64,000 nt of DNA from JAGVSR01 sp963708775 (GTDB lineage: Bacteria > Pseudomonadota > Alphaproteobacteria > Rhizobiales > Hyphomicrobiaceae): NCBI GenBank assembly GCA_963708775.1, contig CAVPTI010000012.1:124001-188000 (forward strand), given 5' to 3'. A model generated the notes under the pieces. It saw only the letters and a program-made list of their open reading frames with translations, made no database searches and had not been told where the DNA came from. This document shows positions 48,073 to 56,647 of this stretch, one piece after another; positions within the stretch are counted from its first letter, which is position 1; every line of letters begins with the position of its first letter. Both the position numbers and the translations under genes were made by a program.

Positions 48073-49236
48073 ATGGCATCCTCTGTTGCGAGCACCAGCG
48101 GCGTGCGTTGCGCGTCGAGTGCCAGCGGTAACCTCGTCGAAGTCATCGCGCAGCTGAAGGCTGGACTTGGGCCGGGGACGTTCCAGCACATCATCGCGTA
48201 TTTTTCCGCAGACTATGACGCGGAGGCTCTCGTTGCCGCGCTGACGGCCGCGTTTCCGGGGTCTCCAATTTCAGGCTGTTCAACGGCGGGTGCGATCACG
48301 CCGGGCGGTATGGTGGACGAGGGCGTGTTGTTGATCGCCTTTCCGCACTCGGGGTTCACGGTGCATGCGGGTGTGGTCGAGAACGTGTCCGAGTTCGGTG
48401 TTGAGCGGGCGACGGAACTCGCGCGGCGCTTGAGAAGCCGGCTTCGTAGCGACGACGGCGAACGGCGCATGAGCGCGTTCGCGATGATCCTGGTGGATGG
48501 GACTTCCAATACGGAAAAGTCGCTGGTCGCCGCCGTGCACTGGGCCATCGAGCACGTGCCTCTCATCGGCGGCTCGGCCGGGGACGGGCTGACGTTTCGC
48601 GGCGCGGTGGTCGTGAATGAAAGCCGGGTGATGGCAGATGCCGCTGTGCTGATCCTCGTTGAGACCGCTGTGCCGTTCCGGGTTTTCAAGACGCAGAATT
48701 TCGAGCCGACGCCGATCAAGCTCGTCGTGACGGCGGCGGATACAGTACGGCGCACCGTCATGGAACTGAATGCCGAACCGGCGGCGCGGGAGTATGCGTC
48801 GGCCATTGGCCTGCTGCCTGATGATCTGGGGCCGTTCAGTTTTGCGTCCTACCCGCTCGTCGTCAAAGTCGGCGGCAATTATTATTGCCGCTCCATCCGC
48901 AATATGAACGAAGACGGCTCGCTCTCGTTCTTTTGTGCCATCGACGAGGGGCTCGTATTCACGGTAGCACGTCCTCAGGACATGTTGCGTGCCACGCAGG
49001 AAGCTCTCGACGAGATCGGCCAGGAAATTGGCGGGATTGATTTCGTTATCGGGTTTGATTGTGTGCTGCGCCGGCTTGATGCCGAAAACCGGCAGATCCG
49101 GCATCAAATGGAGGACATGTACCGGCGTTATAGGATCGTTGGTTTCCACACCTACGGCGAACAATTCAACGCGATGCATTTGAATCAGACGTTGACGGGT
49201 ATTGCATTCGGTAAGGGCATGGACGGCGCTCCATGA
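48073..49236 (+). CDS. FIST domain sensor protein (NosP-like)
   Basis: A 387-residue soluble protein with FIST_N (about 25-220; GCSTAGAITPGGMVDEGVLL, HVPLIGGSAGDGLTFRGAVV) and FIST_C (about 225-370; EYASAIGLLPDD, FHTYGEQFNAMHLNQT) domains. FIST proteins sense small ligands; the Pseudomonas member NosP binds haem and NO and controls the kinase NahK. Here the stop overlaps a hybrid kinase start by four bases, which fits that model. The ATG at 48073 is chosen over a TTG two codons earlier. The ligand in this organism is not known. Confidence 0.9.
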   Translation: MASSVASTSGVRCASSASGNLVEVIAQLKAGLGPGTFQHIIAYFSADYDAEALVAALTAAFPGSPISGCSTAGAITPGGMVDEGVLLIAFPHSGFTVHAGVVENVSEFGVERATELARRLRSRLRSDDGERRMSAFAMILVDGTSNTEKSLVAAVHWAIEHVPLIGGSAGDGLTFRGAVVVNESRVMADAAVLILVETAVPFRVFKTQNFEPTPIKLVVTAADTVRRTVMELNAEPAAREYASAIGLLPDDLGPFSFASYPLVVKVGGNYYCRSIRNMNEDGSLSFFCAIDEGLVFTVARPQDMLRATQEALDEIGQEIGGIDFVIGFDCVLRRLDAENRQIRHQMEDMYRRYRIVGFHTYGEQFNAMHLNQTLTGIAFGKGMDGAP

Positions 49237-50618
49237 AAAGCGACGAAGTCAGTTACCCGATCCCGCCACGGCACGACGGGCCGGGTTCGGAACTTGAGCG
49301 TCGGCTGGAAAAGCTTGCGCGGATCAATGCCGCGCTCATGCAGCGCGTCGAGCGTTCGATGGATCAGCAAGCGAATGCCTATTCGCTTTTCCAGACCGCC
49401 ATTGGGCTCGAGGGCCAGGTGCGGATCCGCACCGACCAGTTGAAGACTGCGCTTGACCGCCTCGAGCAAGCCAACAGCGAATTGATGCTGGCCCGGGACG
49501 CCGCCGAGCGGGCGAACCGTTTCAAGACGCGTTTTTTCACGGCGGTCGGTCATGACCTGCTGCAGCCGCTGCATGCCGCGCGGCTTACCCTTTCCGCCAT
49601 GCTCGACGGCGAAGGCGACCGGGAGCAGCAGCGGCTTGGAGGACAGGTCGACCATGCGCTGTCCACGATCGAAGAGTTGTTGAAGACCATTCTTGATCTG
49701 TCTCGGCTCGAAGCGGGTGTGACGGAGCCGCAGATCCGACTGATTGACGTCGACGAATTGTTCAGCAGCGTCGTGGGCGATCTCGCGCCGATCGCACGGG
49801 CCAAGTCACTGAAGCTGGGTCACAGGTCCACAAGGTTGATGGTGCGGTCCGATCCGCTGATGTTGCGCCGGATCATGCAGAACCTGGTCGCCAACGCGGT
49901 GCATTATACGGACAGAGGCCGTATTCGGCTGCTGGCGAGACGGCGGGGATTGAGCGTCCGGCTCGAGGTTTGGGATACGGGACCGGGAATTCCGCAGGTG
50001 GAGCGGGACCGAATTTTCGAAGAGTTCCAGCGCGGCACGGCATCGGAAACCGCGCGCGTCGGCGGGTTTGGACTCGGATTGTCCATCGTGCAGCGCATGT
50101 CGGAGGCGCTTGAACACGATCTGGGGCTGTGTTCCCGCGTCGGCCGCGGATCGTGTTTCACGGTGATGGCTCCATTCGCAACGATGCGCGCTCCGCAGCA
50201 GCCCGTGGAAACCCATGTTTCGCCCGGCTACGGTTTGCCGGCATCGCATGTGCTGGTGATTGAAAACGAGCCGACGGTCGTCGAGGCGATGCGAGCTCTG
50301 CTGATGCGCTGGGGTTGTCAGGTGCGCGTGGCGGCTTCGGCAGAAGATGTCGAGGCGATGTTCACCGAGACGCCGGAGTACAGCCCGGATGTGGTGCTTG
50401 CCGACTATCACCTCAACCGCGGGCAGACGGGAGTTGCTGTCGTGGCCGATCTGCGGCGGCGACTGGGAGTCGAGGTTCCAGCGATCGTGATTTCGGCCGA
50501 CAGGTCGTTGACGCAGTCTTCATTGGCCGCGGCGGGGCCTTTCGAACTGCTCCGCAAGCCGGTGAAACCGGCGGAACTCAGAGCGCTGATGCGCCATGTG
50601 ATCACCAGCGGGGCGTAA
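49233..50618 (+). CDS. Hybrid histidine kinase with C-terminal receiver (NahK-like)
   Basis: A 461-residue cytoplasmic kinase without membrane segments. The N-terminal 100 residues form a coiled coil. The H box is FFTAVGHDLLQPLHAARLTL with His107. The ATPase domain has NLVANAVHYTDRG, WDTGPGIP and GGFGLGLSIV. The receiver at about residues 340-455 has ENEPTVVEAM and the phosphoacceptor Asp in VLADYHLNRG. It lacks a PAS domain, so its input is probably the FIST protein encoded immediately upstream with a four-base overlap. It likely passes phosphate to the convergent LuxR-type regulator. Confidence 0.92.
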   Translation: MKSDEVSYPIPPRHDGPGSELERRLEKLARINAALMQRVERSMDQQANAYSLFQTAIGLEGQVRIRTDQLKTALDRLEQANSELMLARDAAERANRFKTRFFTAVGHDLLQPLHAARLTLSAMLDGEGDREQQRLGGQVDHALSTIEELLKTILDLSRLEAGVTEPQIRLIDVDELFSSVVGDLAPIARAKSLKLGHRSTRLMVRSDPLMLRRIMQNLVANAVHYTDRGRIRLLARRRGLSVRLEVWDTGPGIPQVERDRIFEEFQRGTASETARVGGFGLGLSIVQRMSEALEHDLGLCSRVGRGSCFTVMAPFATMRAPQQPVETHVSPGYGLPASHVLVIENEPTVVEAMRALLMRWGCQVRVAASAEDVEAMFTETPEYSPDVVLADYHLNRGQTGVAVVADLRRRLGVEVPAIVISADRSLTQSSLAAAGPFELLRKPVKPAELRALMRHVITSGA

Positions 50619-50630
50619 TCCGGTCGCGCC

Positions 50631-51284
50631 TCACTGACCGCCGACGAGTTTATCAAAATCGATGCGGCTGACTTCGATGACGGCCTGCGTTCGCGAGGCG
50701 ACGTCGAGCTTGCGCAGGATCTCCGACACGTGTGCCTTGACGGTCGTTTCGCCCACGCCCAGTTCGTGCGCGATCTGCTTGTTGAGAAGACCCTGGCGCA
50801 GCATGTTCAAGACGCGCAGCTGCTGAGGTGTGAGCGATGACAGGCGCGTGCCGATGTCGGACGCGCCGGCCCCATCGCGAGCGGGCGGCTGATAGCTTTT
50901 TGGCAGAGTGAGGTTGCCCTGCATGACCGTGTCGATCGCTTCGGCCAGTTCCGGCTTGCGGGCCGATTTGGGGATGAAGCCAGCCGCGCCAAGCGTGATG
51001 GCTTCGTGGATCACGCGGCTGTCTTCGAGCGCCGACACGATGACGATCGGCTGCTTGGGGTCTATCCCGCGCAGTTCGAGGAAGCCCTCGAAGCCTGCAA
51101 CACCCGGCATGGAGAGATCGAGGAGCACCAGGTCGAAGCGCTCGCCGCGGCCCATCATTTCCTTTGCCGCGTCGATCGAGGATGCTTCCTTGATTTTCGC
51201 GGCGGGGTGAGATGCCTTGATGGCCAAGGTCAGCGCGTCGCGGAACAGGGGGTGGTCGTCTACCACCAGAAAGTTTTCGTCCAT
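50631..51284 (-). CDS. LuxR/NarL-type response regulator
   Basis: A 217-residue two-domain regulator. The receiver has VVDDHPLFRDAL, Asp56 in LVLLDLSMPG and the Lys in GFIPKSA. The C-terminal helix-turn-helix reads SSLTPQQLRVLNMLRQGLLN and KQIAHELGVGETTVKAHVSE. It resembles the ErbR/AgmR group, which in Pseudomonas controls ethanol oxidation with a kinase and FIST protein encoded nearby. The gene converges on the hybrid kinase gene with 12 bases between stops. The partnership is inferred from this. Confidence 0.92.
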   Translation of the reverse strand: MDENFLVVDDHPLFRDALTLAIKASHPAAKIKEASSIDAAKEMMGRGERFDLVLLDLSMPGVAGFEGFLELRGIDPKQPIVIVSALEDSRVIHEAITLGAAGFIPKSARKPELAEAIDTVMQGNLTLPKSYQPPARDGAGASDIGTRLSSLTPQQLRVLNMLRQGLLNKQIAHELGVGETTVKAHVSEILRKLDVASRTQAVIEVSRIDFDKLVGGQ

Positions 51285-51536
51285 CGTCTTGGGCCTCAGG
51301 ACTTACGTCCGCCCCGAACCGGAACGGCTTGTCGATCTCTCGTGTGGTCTACGTGACCCCGGGGTCTGTGTCAAAAAAGTTGCAGTTGGCGGGGCGAAGT
51401 TGGGCACGTTGCTGGGCACGTTGGGCGCCGAATTGTGCGCTAAGCGCTGGTTCGGCTTGGAATTATGGCTCCTGCAGGTGCCAATTTAGAGCGTTTGTTC
51501 AAACGGTTGCTTTCCCCGGAGCGAAGGGGTGCCCGC

Positions 51537-51565
51537 TTGGAAAGCGATTTTCGGTCCTCTATAGT
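51537..51565 (+). promoter_or_regulatory. Probable sigma70-type promoter
   Basis: TTGGAA and TATAGT with exactly 17 bases between them, about 150 bases upstream of the BON/OmpA gene. The 434-base space from 51285 to 51718 shows no gene; its left part is the start region of the response regulator gene. Confidence 0.5.
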
Positions 51566-51718
51566 GCGGCGCGGCGGGTGAGGGAACCGGCCTGGCATGT
51601 TGGCGTGGTGTCGCGTTGTTCTTGAACGGCGTTTCAACGGCGCTCGCCCGTGCGCCATCCGATTCCGCTGCGCGGGGTCAGCCGGATGGTGCGGTAGGAG
51701 TTGGGGAGCACGGGTTTG

Positions 51719-53785
51719 ATGAGATGCAATCCTTGGCGGTGGCTTTGGGGCCTTTTGCTGATTGCCCCGTTGAGTTGGATCGTTCTGCATCTCCATCAGG
51801 CAGACATCGAGTTCGATCTGCGCGTGCGGGCGACCGAGGCACTCGAGCGCGCCGGGCTCGGATGGGCGGCCACTTCTTTTTCCGGCCGTGATGCGGTTTT
51901 GACGGGATTGGCGGCGGAAGAGACGGACCCGTCCAAGGCCGCCGATCTGGTGCGCCGTGTCTGGGGCGTGCGCGTGGTCGATGCGCGGACCGATCTCATT
52001 AAAAGTGTCGAGACATTCGTCTGGTCGGCGACGCGGGAGCCCGGTGGGACCGTGCGCTTGAGCGGCTTCGTGCCGGGCGAGCCTGCGCGCAAATCCATTT
52101 TACAGGCCGTTCGCGCGACTCTGCCGGGGCTACGGGTGAACGACGACATGAAGCTGGCGCGCGGTGGGCCGGCGCGGGACGTTTTTATTTCCGGTGCTGG
52201 ATTTGGGCTCAAGCAGCTCGCGGCCCTGCAAGAGGGGAGCGTCGAGCTTTCCGACACAAAACTGTCGATCACCGGTATCGCGCCGGATCAGGGGAGCCTG
52301 AAGGCCGTGCGATCGCGGTTGAAGACGATGCCGGCGGGGATCACGCTGGCACGGGACGAGATCACCGGACCGCGGATCGCCAATTATGTCTGGGGGGCGG
52401 TGGCAACCGCGAACCAAATCGTGCTGTCGGGCTATGCGCCGTCGGCGGATGTGCGCGATGAGTTGTTCCAGAAGGCGAAGAAGCTGTTCCCCGACCGGGC
52501 GATCGTCGATCGTGTCGAAGTTGCCGATGGGGCGCCGGACGGATTTGTGGCGGCAGCGGGTGGCGGCCTCGATCAGCTTTATCAGCTGCGGGCTGGGGAA
52601 CTCGCGCTGGCGGGGCGCTCGGTGATGCTCGAAGGCGAGGCCGAGGACAAGGCCACGGCAGATGCCGTGACGGAAGCCTTCAAGTCGGCCGTTCCCGCGC
52701 CGCTGACGGCACAGGCAAAGATCGTTGCGCCGGAACCACCGCCACCGCCACCTCCAGCTGTGGAGCCTGAACCCGCGCCGGTCGTGCAGCCCGAACCGCC
52801 AGCGGCGGCGCCCGCGGCCGAGGCACCGTCTGCGCCGGCGGCTCCGGAAGCGTATGTCACGACTGCGCGGATCGAGGGTGGGCAGATCGAATTGACAGGG
52901 AATGTGCCGAGCGAAGATGAGCGCATTGCGCTCGTTGCGGCGACGCGCGGGCGCTTCCCGGATCTGTCGGTGAAGGACAGCCTGGATGTGAAGCCCGGTG
53001 CCGGTGACGGCTGGCGGGCTTGCCTGCTGGCGGGGATCAACGGGCTTGGCCGCCTGACGACCGGAGACCTCACGCTCAGTGACGGGACGGTGGCCGTGAA
53101 GGGTGTCACGGACGACGACGAGGTGGCGAAGGTTCTGGCGGCGGACGTCAAGGGTGCCGCGAGCCGGGACTGCGAGACCGCCGTTCAGGTGACAAGCACC
53201 GGCGAGAAGCAGGCGGCGGCGCGCCAACGGGCTGAGGAAGAGGCGCGGCTCGCGGCCGAGGCGAAGGCCAAGGAAGAAGAGCAGCAGCGTTTAGCCGCCG
53301 AGATGGAAGCGCGGCGCAAGGCTGAGGAAGAAGCGGCGGCGAAGGCGGCCGCCGAGGCGCAGGCAGCGGCAGTGGGCGCAGAGGAAGACGCGCGGCTTGC
53401 AGCGGCACGGGTGGAAGCCGAAAGGTGCGAGAAGCTGATCAGTGCGGCGGTTGCCAAAGGCGTGATCAACTTCCAGCGCGCTGACGCGACGCTCGATCCG
53501 AAGAGCAAGCCGACGCTGGATGAACTGGCGAAGATCGTGAACCAGTGTCCGGCGTTCAAGATCAGCATCGAAGGGCATACGGATTCGGAAGGCATTCCGG
53601 AGCGCAACGACCCGCTGTCGGAGCGCCGTGCGAAGGCGGTGAGCGATTATCTGACGGCCGCGGGCGTGGATGCGTCGCGTCTTTCGACGGTGGGCTACGG
53701 TGCGGAGCGGCCGATCGCGGAGAACGAAACGGCGGCTGGGCGCGCGAAGAACCGACGCATCGAGTTCAAGGTCATTGCTGAGTAG
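51719..53785 (+). CDS. Inner-membrane-anchored BON/OmpA family protein
   Basis: A 688-residue protein. It starts MRCNPWRWLWGLLLIAPLSW, a single anchor with basic residues before it, so the rest faces the periplasm. Repeating BON-like units follow (VWGVRVVDARTDLI, RLSGFVPGEPARKSIL, QIVLSGYAPSADVRDEL). A Pro/Glu/Ala spacer is at about 337-380 and another BON-like unit near 390 (IELTGNVPSEDERI). A charged coiled coil covers about 500-565. The C-terminal OmpA domain has INFQRADATLDPKSKPTLDE and IEGHTDSEGIPERNDPLSE, which binds peptidoglycan. The ATG at 51719 is chosen over a TTG at 51701. Confidence 0.9.
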   Translation: MRCNPWRWLWGLLLIAPLSWIVLHLHQADIEFDLRVRATEALERAGLGWAATSFSGRDAVLTGLAAEETDPSKAADLVRRVWGVRVVDARTDLIKSVETFVWSATREPGGTVRLSGFVPGEPARKSILQAVRATLPGLRVNDDMKLARGGPARDVFISGAGFGLKQLAALQEGSVELSDTKLSITGIAPDQGSLKAVRSRLKTMPAGITLARDEITGPRIANYVWGAVATANQIVLSGYAPSADVRDELFQKAKKLFPDRAIVDRVEVADGAPDGFVAAAGGGLDQLYQLRAGELALAGRSVMLEGEAEDKATADAVTEAFKSAVPAPLTAQAKIVAPEPPPPPPPAVEPEPAPVVQPEPPAAAPAAEAPSAPAAPEAYVTTARIEGGQIELTGNVPSEDERIALVAATRGRFPDLSVKDSLDVKPGAGDGWRACLLAGINGLGRLTTGDLTLSDGTVAVKGVTDDDEVAKVLAADVKGAASRDCETAVQVTSTGEKQAAARQRAEEEARLAAEAKAKEEEQQRLAAEMEARRKAEEEAAAKAAAEAQAAAVGAEEDARLAAARVEAERCEKLISAAVAKGVINFQRADATLDPKSKPTLDELAKIVNQCPAFKISIEGHTDSEGIPERNDPLSERRAKAVSDYLTAAGVDASRLSTVGYGAERPIAENETAAGRAKNRRIEFKVIAE

Positions 53786-53845
53786 GCAAGCAAGGCAGAG
53801 TAGGGAGCGGCGCTCGGGTGACGGGCATCGGCCGGGGGAGTTGAG

Positions 53846-53944
53846 ATGGATTATCTGCTGATCAAACTGATCTGGTACGTCGCCGGCGCCTTTGCGTTCG
53901 GGGTTTTCGCGGGTTGGGTGTCGTGCGGGGAGCCCGAGGACTGA
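53846..53944 (+). CDS. 32-residue single-pass membrane peptide
   Basis: Starts MDYLLIKLIWYVAGAFAFGV and ends FAGWVSCGEPED: one membrane helix with a short acidic, Cys-containing tail. GGGGAG lies upstream of the ATG. It sits between the BON/OmpA gene and the triple-HhH gene, 60 and 46 bases from them, all on one strand. The placement and good ribosome site suggest a real gene, possibly a stabilising subunit of a membrane complex. No homologue is recognised. Confidence 0.6.
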   Translation: MDYLLIKLIWYVAGAFAFGVFAGWVSCGEPED

Positions 53945-53990
53945 CGGCGCGCTGCCGTTTGCCGTCGAGGTTCGAAGGAGTTAGGTGTCC

Positions 53991-55682
53991 ATGATTACGC
54001 TCGCCCTGCAGATCTTCCTGCTGTTGCTCTCGGCCTATCTTGCCGGATGCATGGTGGGATGCATGCTCCGCCGTGCGCTGCATGAACCGAAGATGGTTCC
54101 AGTGACTGTGGCGGCGCCGGCCGAAGCTCCCGCGGTGGTCACGACGCGCGCAACGCTGTCGCCGGAAACGACGCGGTTCGAGACGGCACTGACGGGCAAG
54201 CCGCTGCCGCCGCAGCCGGTCGCGGCGCCGGACGAGCCTGTCGTGGAGGTGCGTCCTCGTCCGGCACAGCAGCCGGTCGCGCGTGATGGCGGAACAGCGG
54301 AGATCGAGATCAAGAAGGCGCCCGTGGCGCCGCTACAGCCAGAACCGGAACCGCAGCCGGAACCCATTGTCGAAGCTGCGGTCCAACCGGAGCCGGAGCC
54401 TGAGCCCGTTGCTCCTGAGCCGCCTCCGGCACCGCTTGTCGCTGAACCGGAACCGCTGCCTCCGCCTCCTCCTCCGCCGCCGCCGCCGATGAGCGGCGCG
54501 GCTCAGATGGCCAGCTATGCGGCTGTTGCCGCCGCTGCTGCAGCGGCGCGCGCGATAGCGGCCGCAGACGCCGCTGCTGCTGCCAAGGCGGCGGAGCCAG
54601 AACCAGAACCAGAACCTGAACCAGACGAGAACCTGAACCTGAACCTGAGCGCTGCGATTGCGGAGCCTGCCGTCGTGCCTGAGGCTGAGCCTGTCGTGGA
54701 CGTGCCGGCCGCTCCAGAACCGGTGGTTGCTCCCGTAGCGGCTGAGCCGGCGCTGCCATCTGAGGATCTGAAACGCATCCGCGGGATCGAACGGGAACTT
54801 GAAGAGCGTCTCAACGCGCTTGGTGTGCGCCGTTTCAGCGACATTGCCTCGTGGTCGGCGGGGGATGTTACCCGCATCAGCCAGACGCTTGGACTTCTCG
54901 GCCGCATAGAACAGGAAAACTGGATCGAGCAGGCGCAGATCCTCGCGCGCGGCGCCGACACGGATTACTCGCGCCGTCAGCGCGTCGCGGCGGCAACCTC
55001 GGCCGTCGGAATGGCGGCAGCGGCGGCGAGTGCTGCGGCCAATGCCACGGCGCAGAAGAGCGCGGGCCCCGATCGCTTTACGCGGATCATCGGCGTCGAT
55101 GCCGACACCGAAAAGGTGCTCTTCGGGCTGGGGTACTCGCGATATTCGGAGATCGCGAAGTGGACTTCGGCGGACGTAGAACGTGTAGAAAGCGCGATCG
55201 GACGCCCGGGCCGCGTCGGGCTCGATAACTGGATTGAGCAGGCGCGCGTGCTGGCCCGATATGCGGGCGAGACAACCGAGCCGCGTCCGGTTCGGCTGGC
55301 CGATGCGATCCGTGAGAACAAGACTCAGAAGGCGGCAGAGCCGGTGTCGCGTCCGGACATGGCGGGCTTGCGATCAGTCAAGTCGCAGGCGCTGCGTGGA
55401 GACAGCTCCGCGCCGGGCGGGCGTATCGACGATCTGAAGCGCGTGCGGGGCATCGGTGTTCTCATCGAGAAGCGGCTCAATGCGCTGGGCATCACATCGT
55501 ACGAGCAGATTGCGAACTGGACGAAGGCCGATATCGACAGCGTGAGTTCGCAACTCGACTTCAAGGGCAGGATCGAGCGCGAGAACTGGATCGAGCAGGC
55601 GCGCATTCTGGCGTCCGGAGGCCAGACGGAGTTCTCGCGACGTGTCGATCGCGGTGAGGTGGAGACGAGCAAGGACAGCTGA
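53991..55682 (+). CDS. Membrane-anchored protein with three helix-hairpin-helix repeats
   Basis: A 563-residue protein. One N-terminal membrane helix (LALQIFLLLLSAYLAGCMVG) is followed by MLRRALHEPK, whose positive charge suggests a cytoplasmic body. A 200-residue Pro/Glu/Ala linker follows. Three repeats lie at about 259-320, 361-426 and 480-543, each with a DLKRIRGI-type hairpin and ending NWIEQAQIL or similar. They match the H3TH, flap-endonuclease-like domain family (COG3743 type). The third repeat keeps GIGVLIEKRLNALGI best; the second has diverged (IIGVDADTEKVLFGLG). A DNA-binding role is inferred. A GTG two codons upstream is an alternative start. Confidence 0.82.
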   Translation: MITLALQIFLLLLSAYLAGCMVGCMLRRALHEPKMVPVTVAAPAEAPAVVTTRATLSPETTRFETALTGKPLPPQPVAAPDEPVVEVRPRPAQQPVARDGGTAEIEIKKAPVAPLQPEPEPQPEPIVEAAVQPEPEPEPVAPEPPPAPLVAEPEPLPPPPPPPPPPMSGAAQMASYAAVAAAAAAARAIAAADAAAAAKAAEPEPEPEPEPDENLNLNLSAAIAEPAVVPEAEPVVDVPAAPEPVVAPVAAEPALPSEDLKRIRGIERELEERLNALGVRRFSDIASWSAGDVTRISQTLGLLGRIEQENWIEQAQILARGADTDYSRRQRVAAATSAVGMAAAAASAAANATAQKSAGPDRFTRIIGVDADTEKVLFGLGYSRYSEIAKWTSADVERVESAIGRPGRVGLDNWIEQARVLARYAGETTEPRPVRLADAIRENKTQKAAEPVSRPDMAGLRSVKSQALRGDSSAPGGRIDDLKRVRGIGVLIEKRLNALGITSYEQIANWTKADIDSVSSQLDFKGRIERENWIEQARILASGGQTEFSRRVDRGEVETSKDS

Positions 55683-55687
55683 CGGGC

Positions 55688-55709
55688 CAGTGATCGCTTC
55701 CGATCACTG
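55688..55709. terminator. Hairpin between convergent genes
   Basis: A perfect nine-base stem, CAGTGATCG with CGATCACTG and loop CTTC, lies between the stops of the HhH and hydrolase genes, overlapping the latter's last codons. No T-run is present, so it may serve both directions weakly. Confidence 0.5.
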
Positions 55710-56606
55710 CGCGTCGGTGCGTTCCAGAAAGCGGCGGACTTCCGTCATCGAGGCCTTGTCGCGCAGCCACGGCGCGTGACCTTGTCCAGCGATTGCGAGT
55801 TCGGTGAGATCGGGGTGGCGCTGGCGCATGGTGTCCACCGTTGCTTCCGACAGCAGATCGGAATTGATGCCGCGAATGACCATGACGGGCAGACGCTTTA
55901 GGGCTTCGAACTGAGCCCAGAGCGGCGGGATCGGGCCGTCGACGGATGAGAAGGCCTGGCCGAGTTTCGCATCGTAGCCGGGCGCGGGGCGGCCCTTTCG
56001 TTCATTGAACAACTGGCGGGCGATTGGCTCCCACTCTTCTTCGCCGATGGCGGTGAACGCGTTCTTGTTCATGTCGCGCACCATCGCCGCGGCTTCCTTC
56101 CAGTCGCGTGGAAGCGGTGTGCGGCCGACGTACGATGCGATGCGGGACAGGCCATCGCGCTCGATCACCGGACCGATGTCGTTGAGGATGACGGGGCCGA
56201 GGAAGCCGGGTTGGGCTGCCGCCATCACCATCGCAATCAGTCCGCCGCGCGAGGTGCCGAGAATGGCCGCGCCTTCGAGGCTGCGCGCGATCATGAAGTC
56301 GAGCGCGTCCTGCATTTCGCAGGGGACCGTGTAGTTGCGCCAATCTTTATCGTAATCCGACAGTCCGCGACCGCGGGAATCGAGTGTGTAGACATCGCGG
56401 GCGCGATCACCGGAGGACAGGTCGAGCGCGATTTCGTGGAAGTCGCGGCTGTTGCGCGTCAAGCCGGGCAGGCAGAGGACGGGACGGAGGGGCTTGCGCG
56501 CGGATTGTGGCGAGGCATGGCGCGCCCGATAGCAACGGGCGTAGAGTTTCAGGCCCGTGCGCTGAACGAACGTGATGTCTTCGAAGCGCTGCGGCGCTGT
56601 CGTCAT
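55704..56606 (-). CDS. Alpha/beta hydrolase
   Basis: A 300-residue soluble hydrolase. The oxyanion-hole region is VLCLPGLTRNSRDF, the nucleophile is Ser119 in ILGTSRGGLIAMV, and the acid and His lie in MVIRGINSDLLSEA and IAGQGHAPWL. The substrate is not determinable from these motifs. It is the gene after slt on the same strand, with 41 bases between them, and could be in the same operon. Confidence 0.9.
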   Translation of the reverse strand: MTTAPQRFEDITFVQRTGLKLYARCYRARHASPQSARKPLRPVLCLPGLTRNSRDFHEIALDLSSGDRARDVYTLDSRGRGLSDYDKDWRNYTVPCEMQDALDFMIARSLEGAAILGTSRGGLIAMVMAAAQPGFLGPVILNDIGPVIERDGLSRIASYVGRTPLPRDWKEAAAMVRDMNKNAFTAIGEEEWEPIARQLFNERKGRPAPGYDAKLGQAFSSVDGPIPPLWAQFEALKRLPVMVIRGINSDLLSEATVDTMRQRHPDLTELAIAGQGHAPWLRDKASMTEVRRFLERTDAQ

Positions 56607-56647
56607 TATGAAAAGCCCTTATCCTCAATATCACCGTTGCGGCCTGA

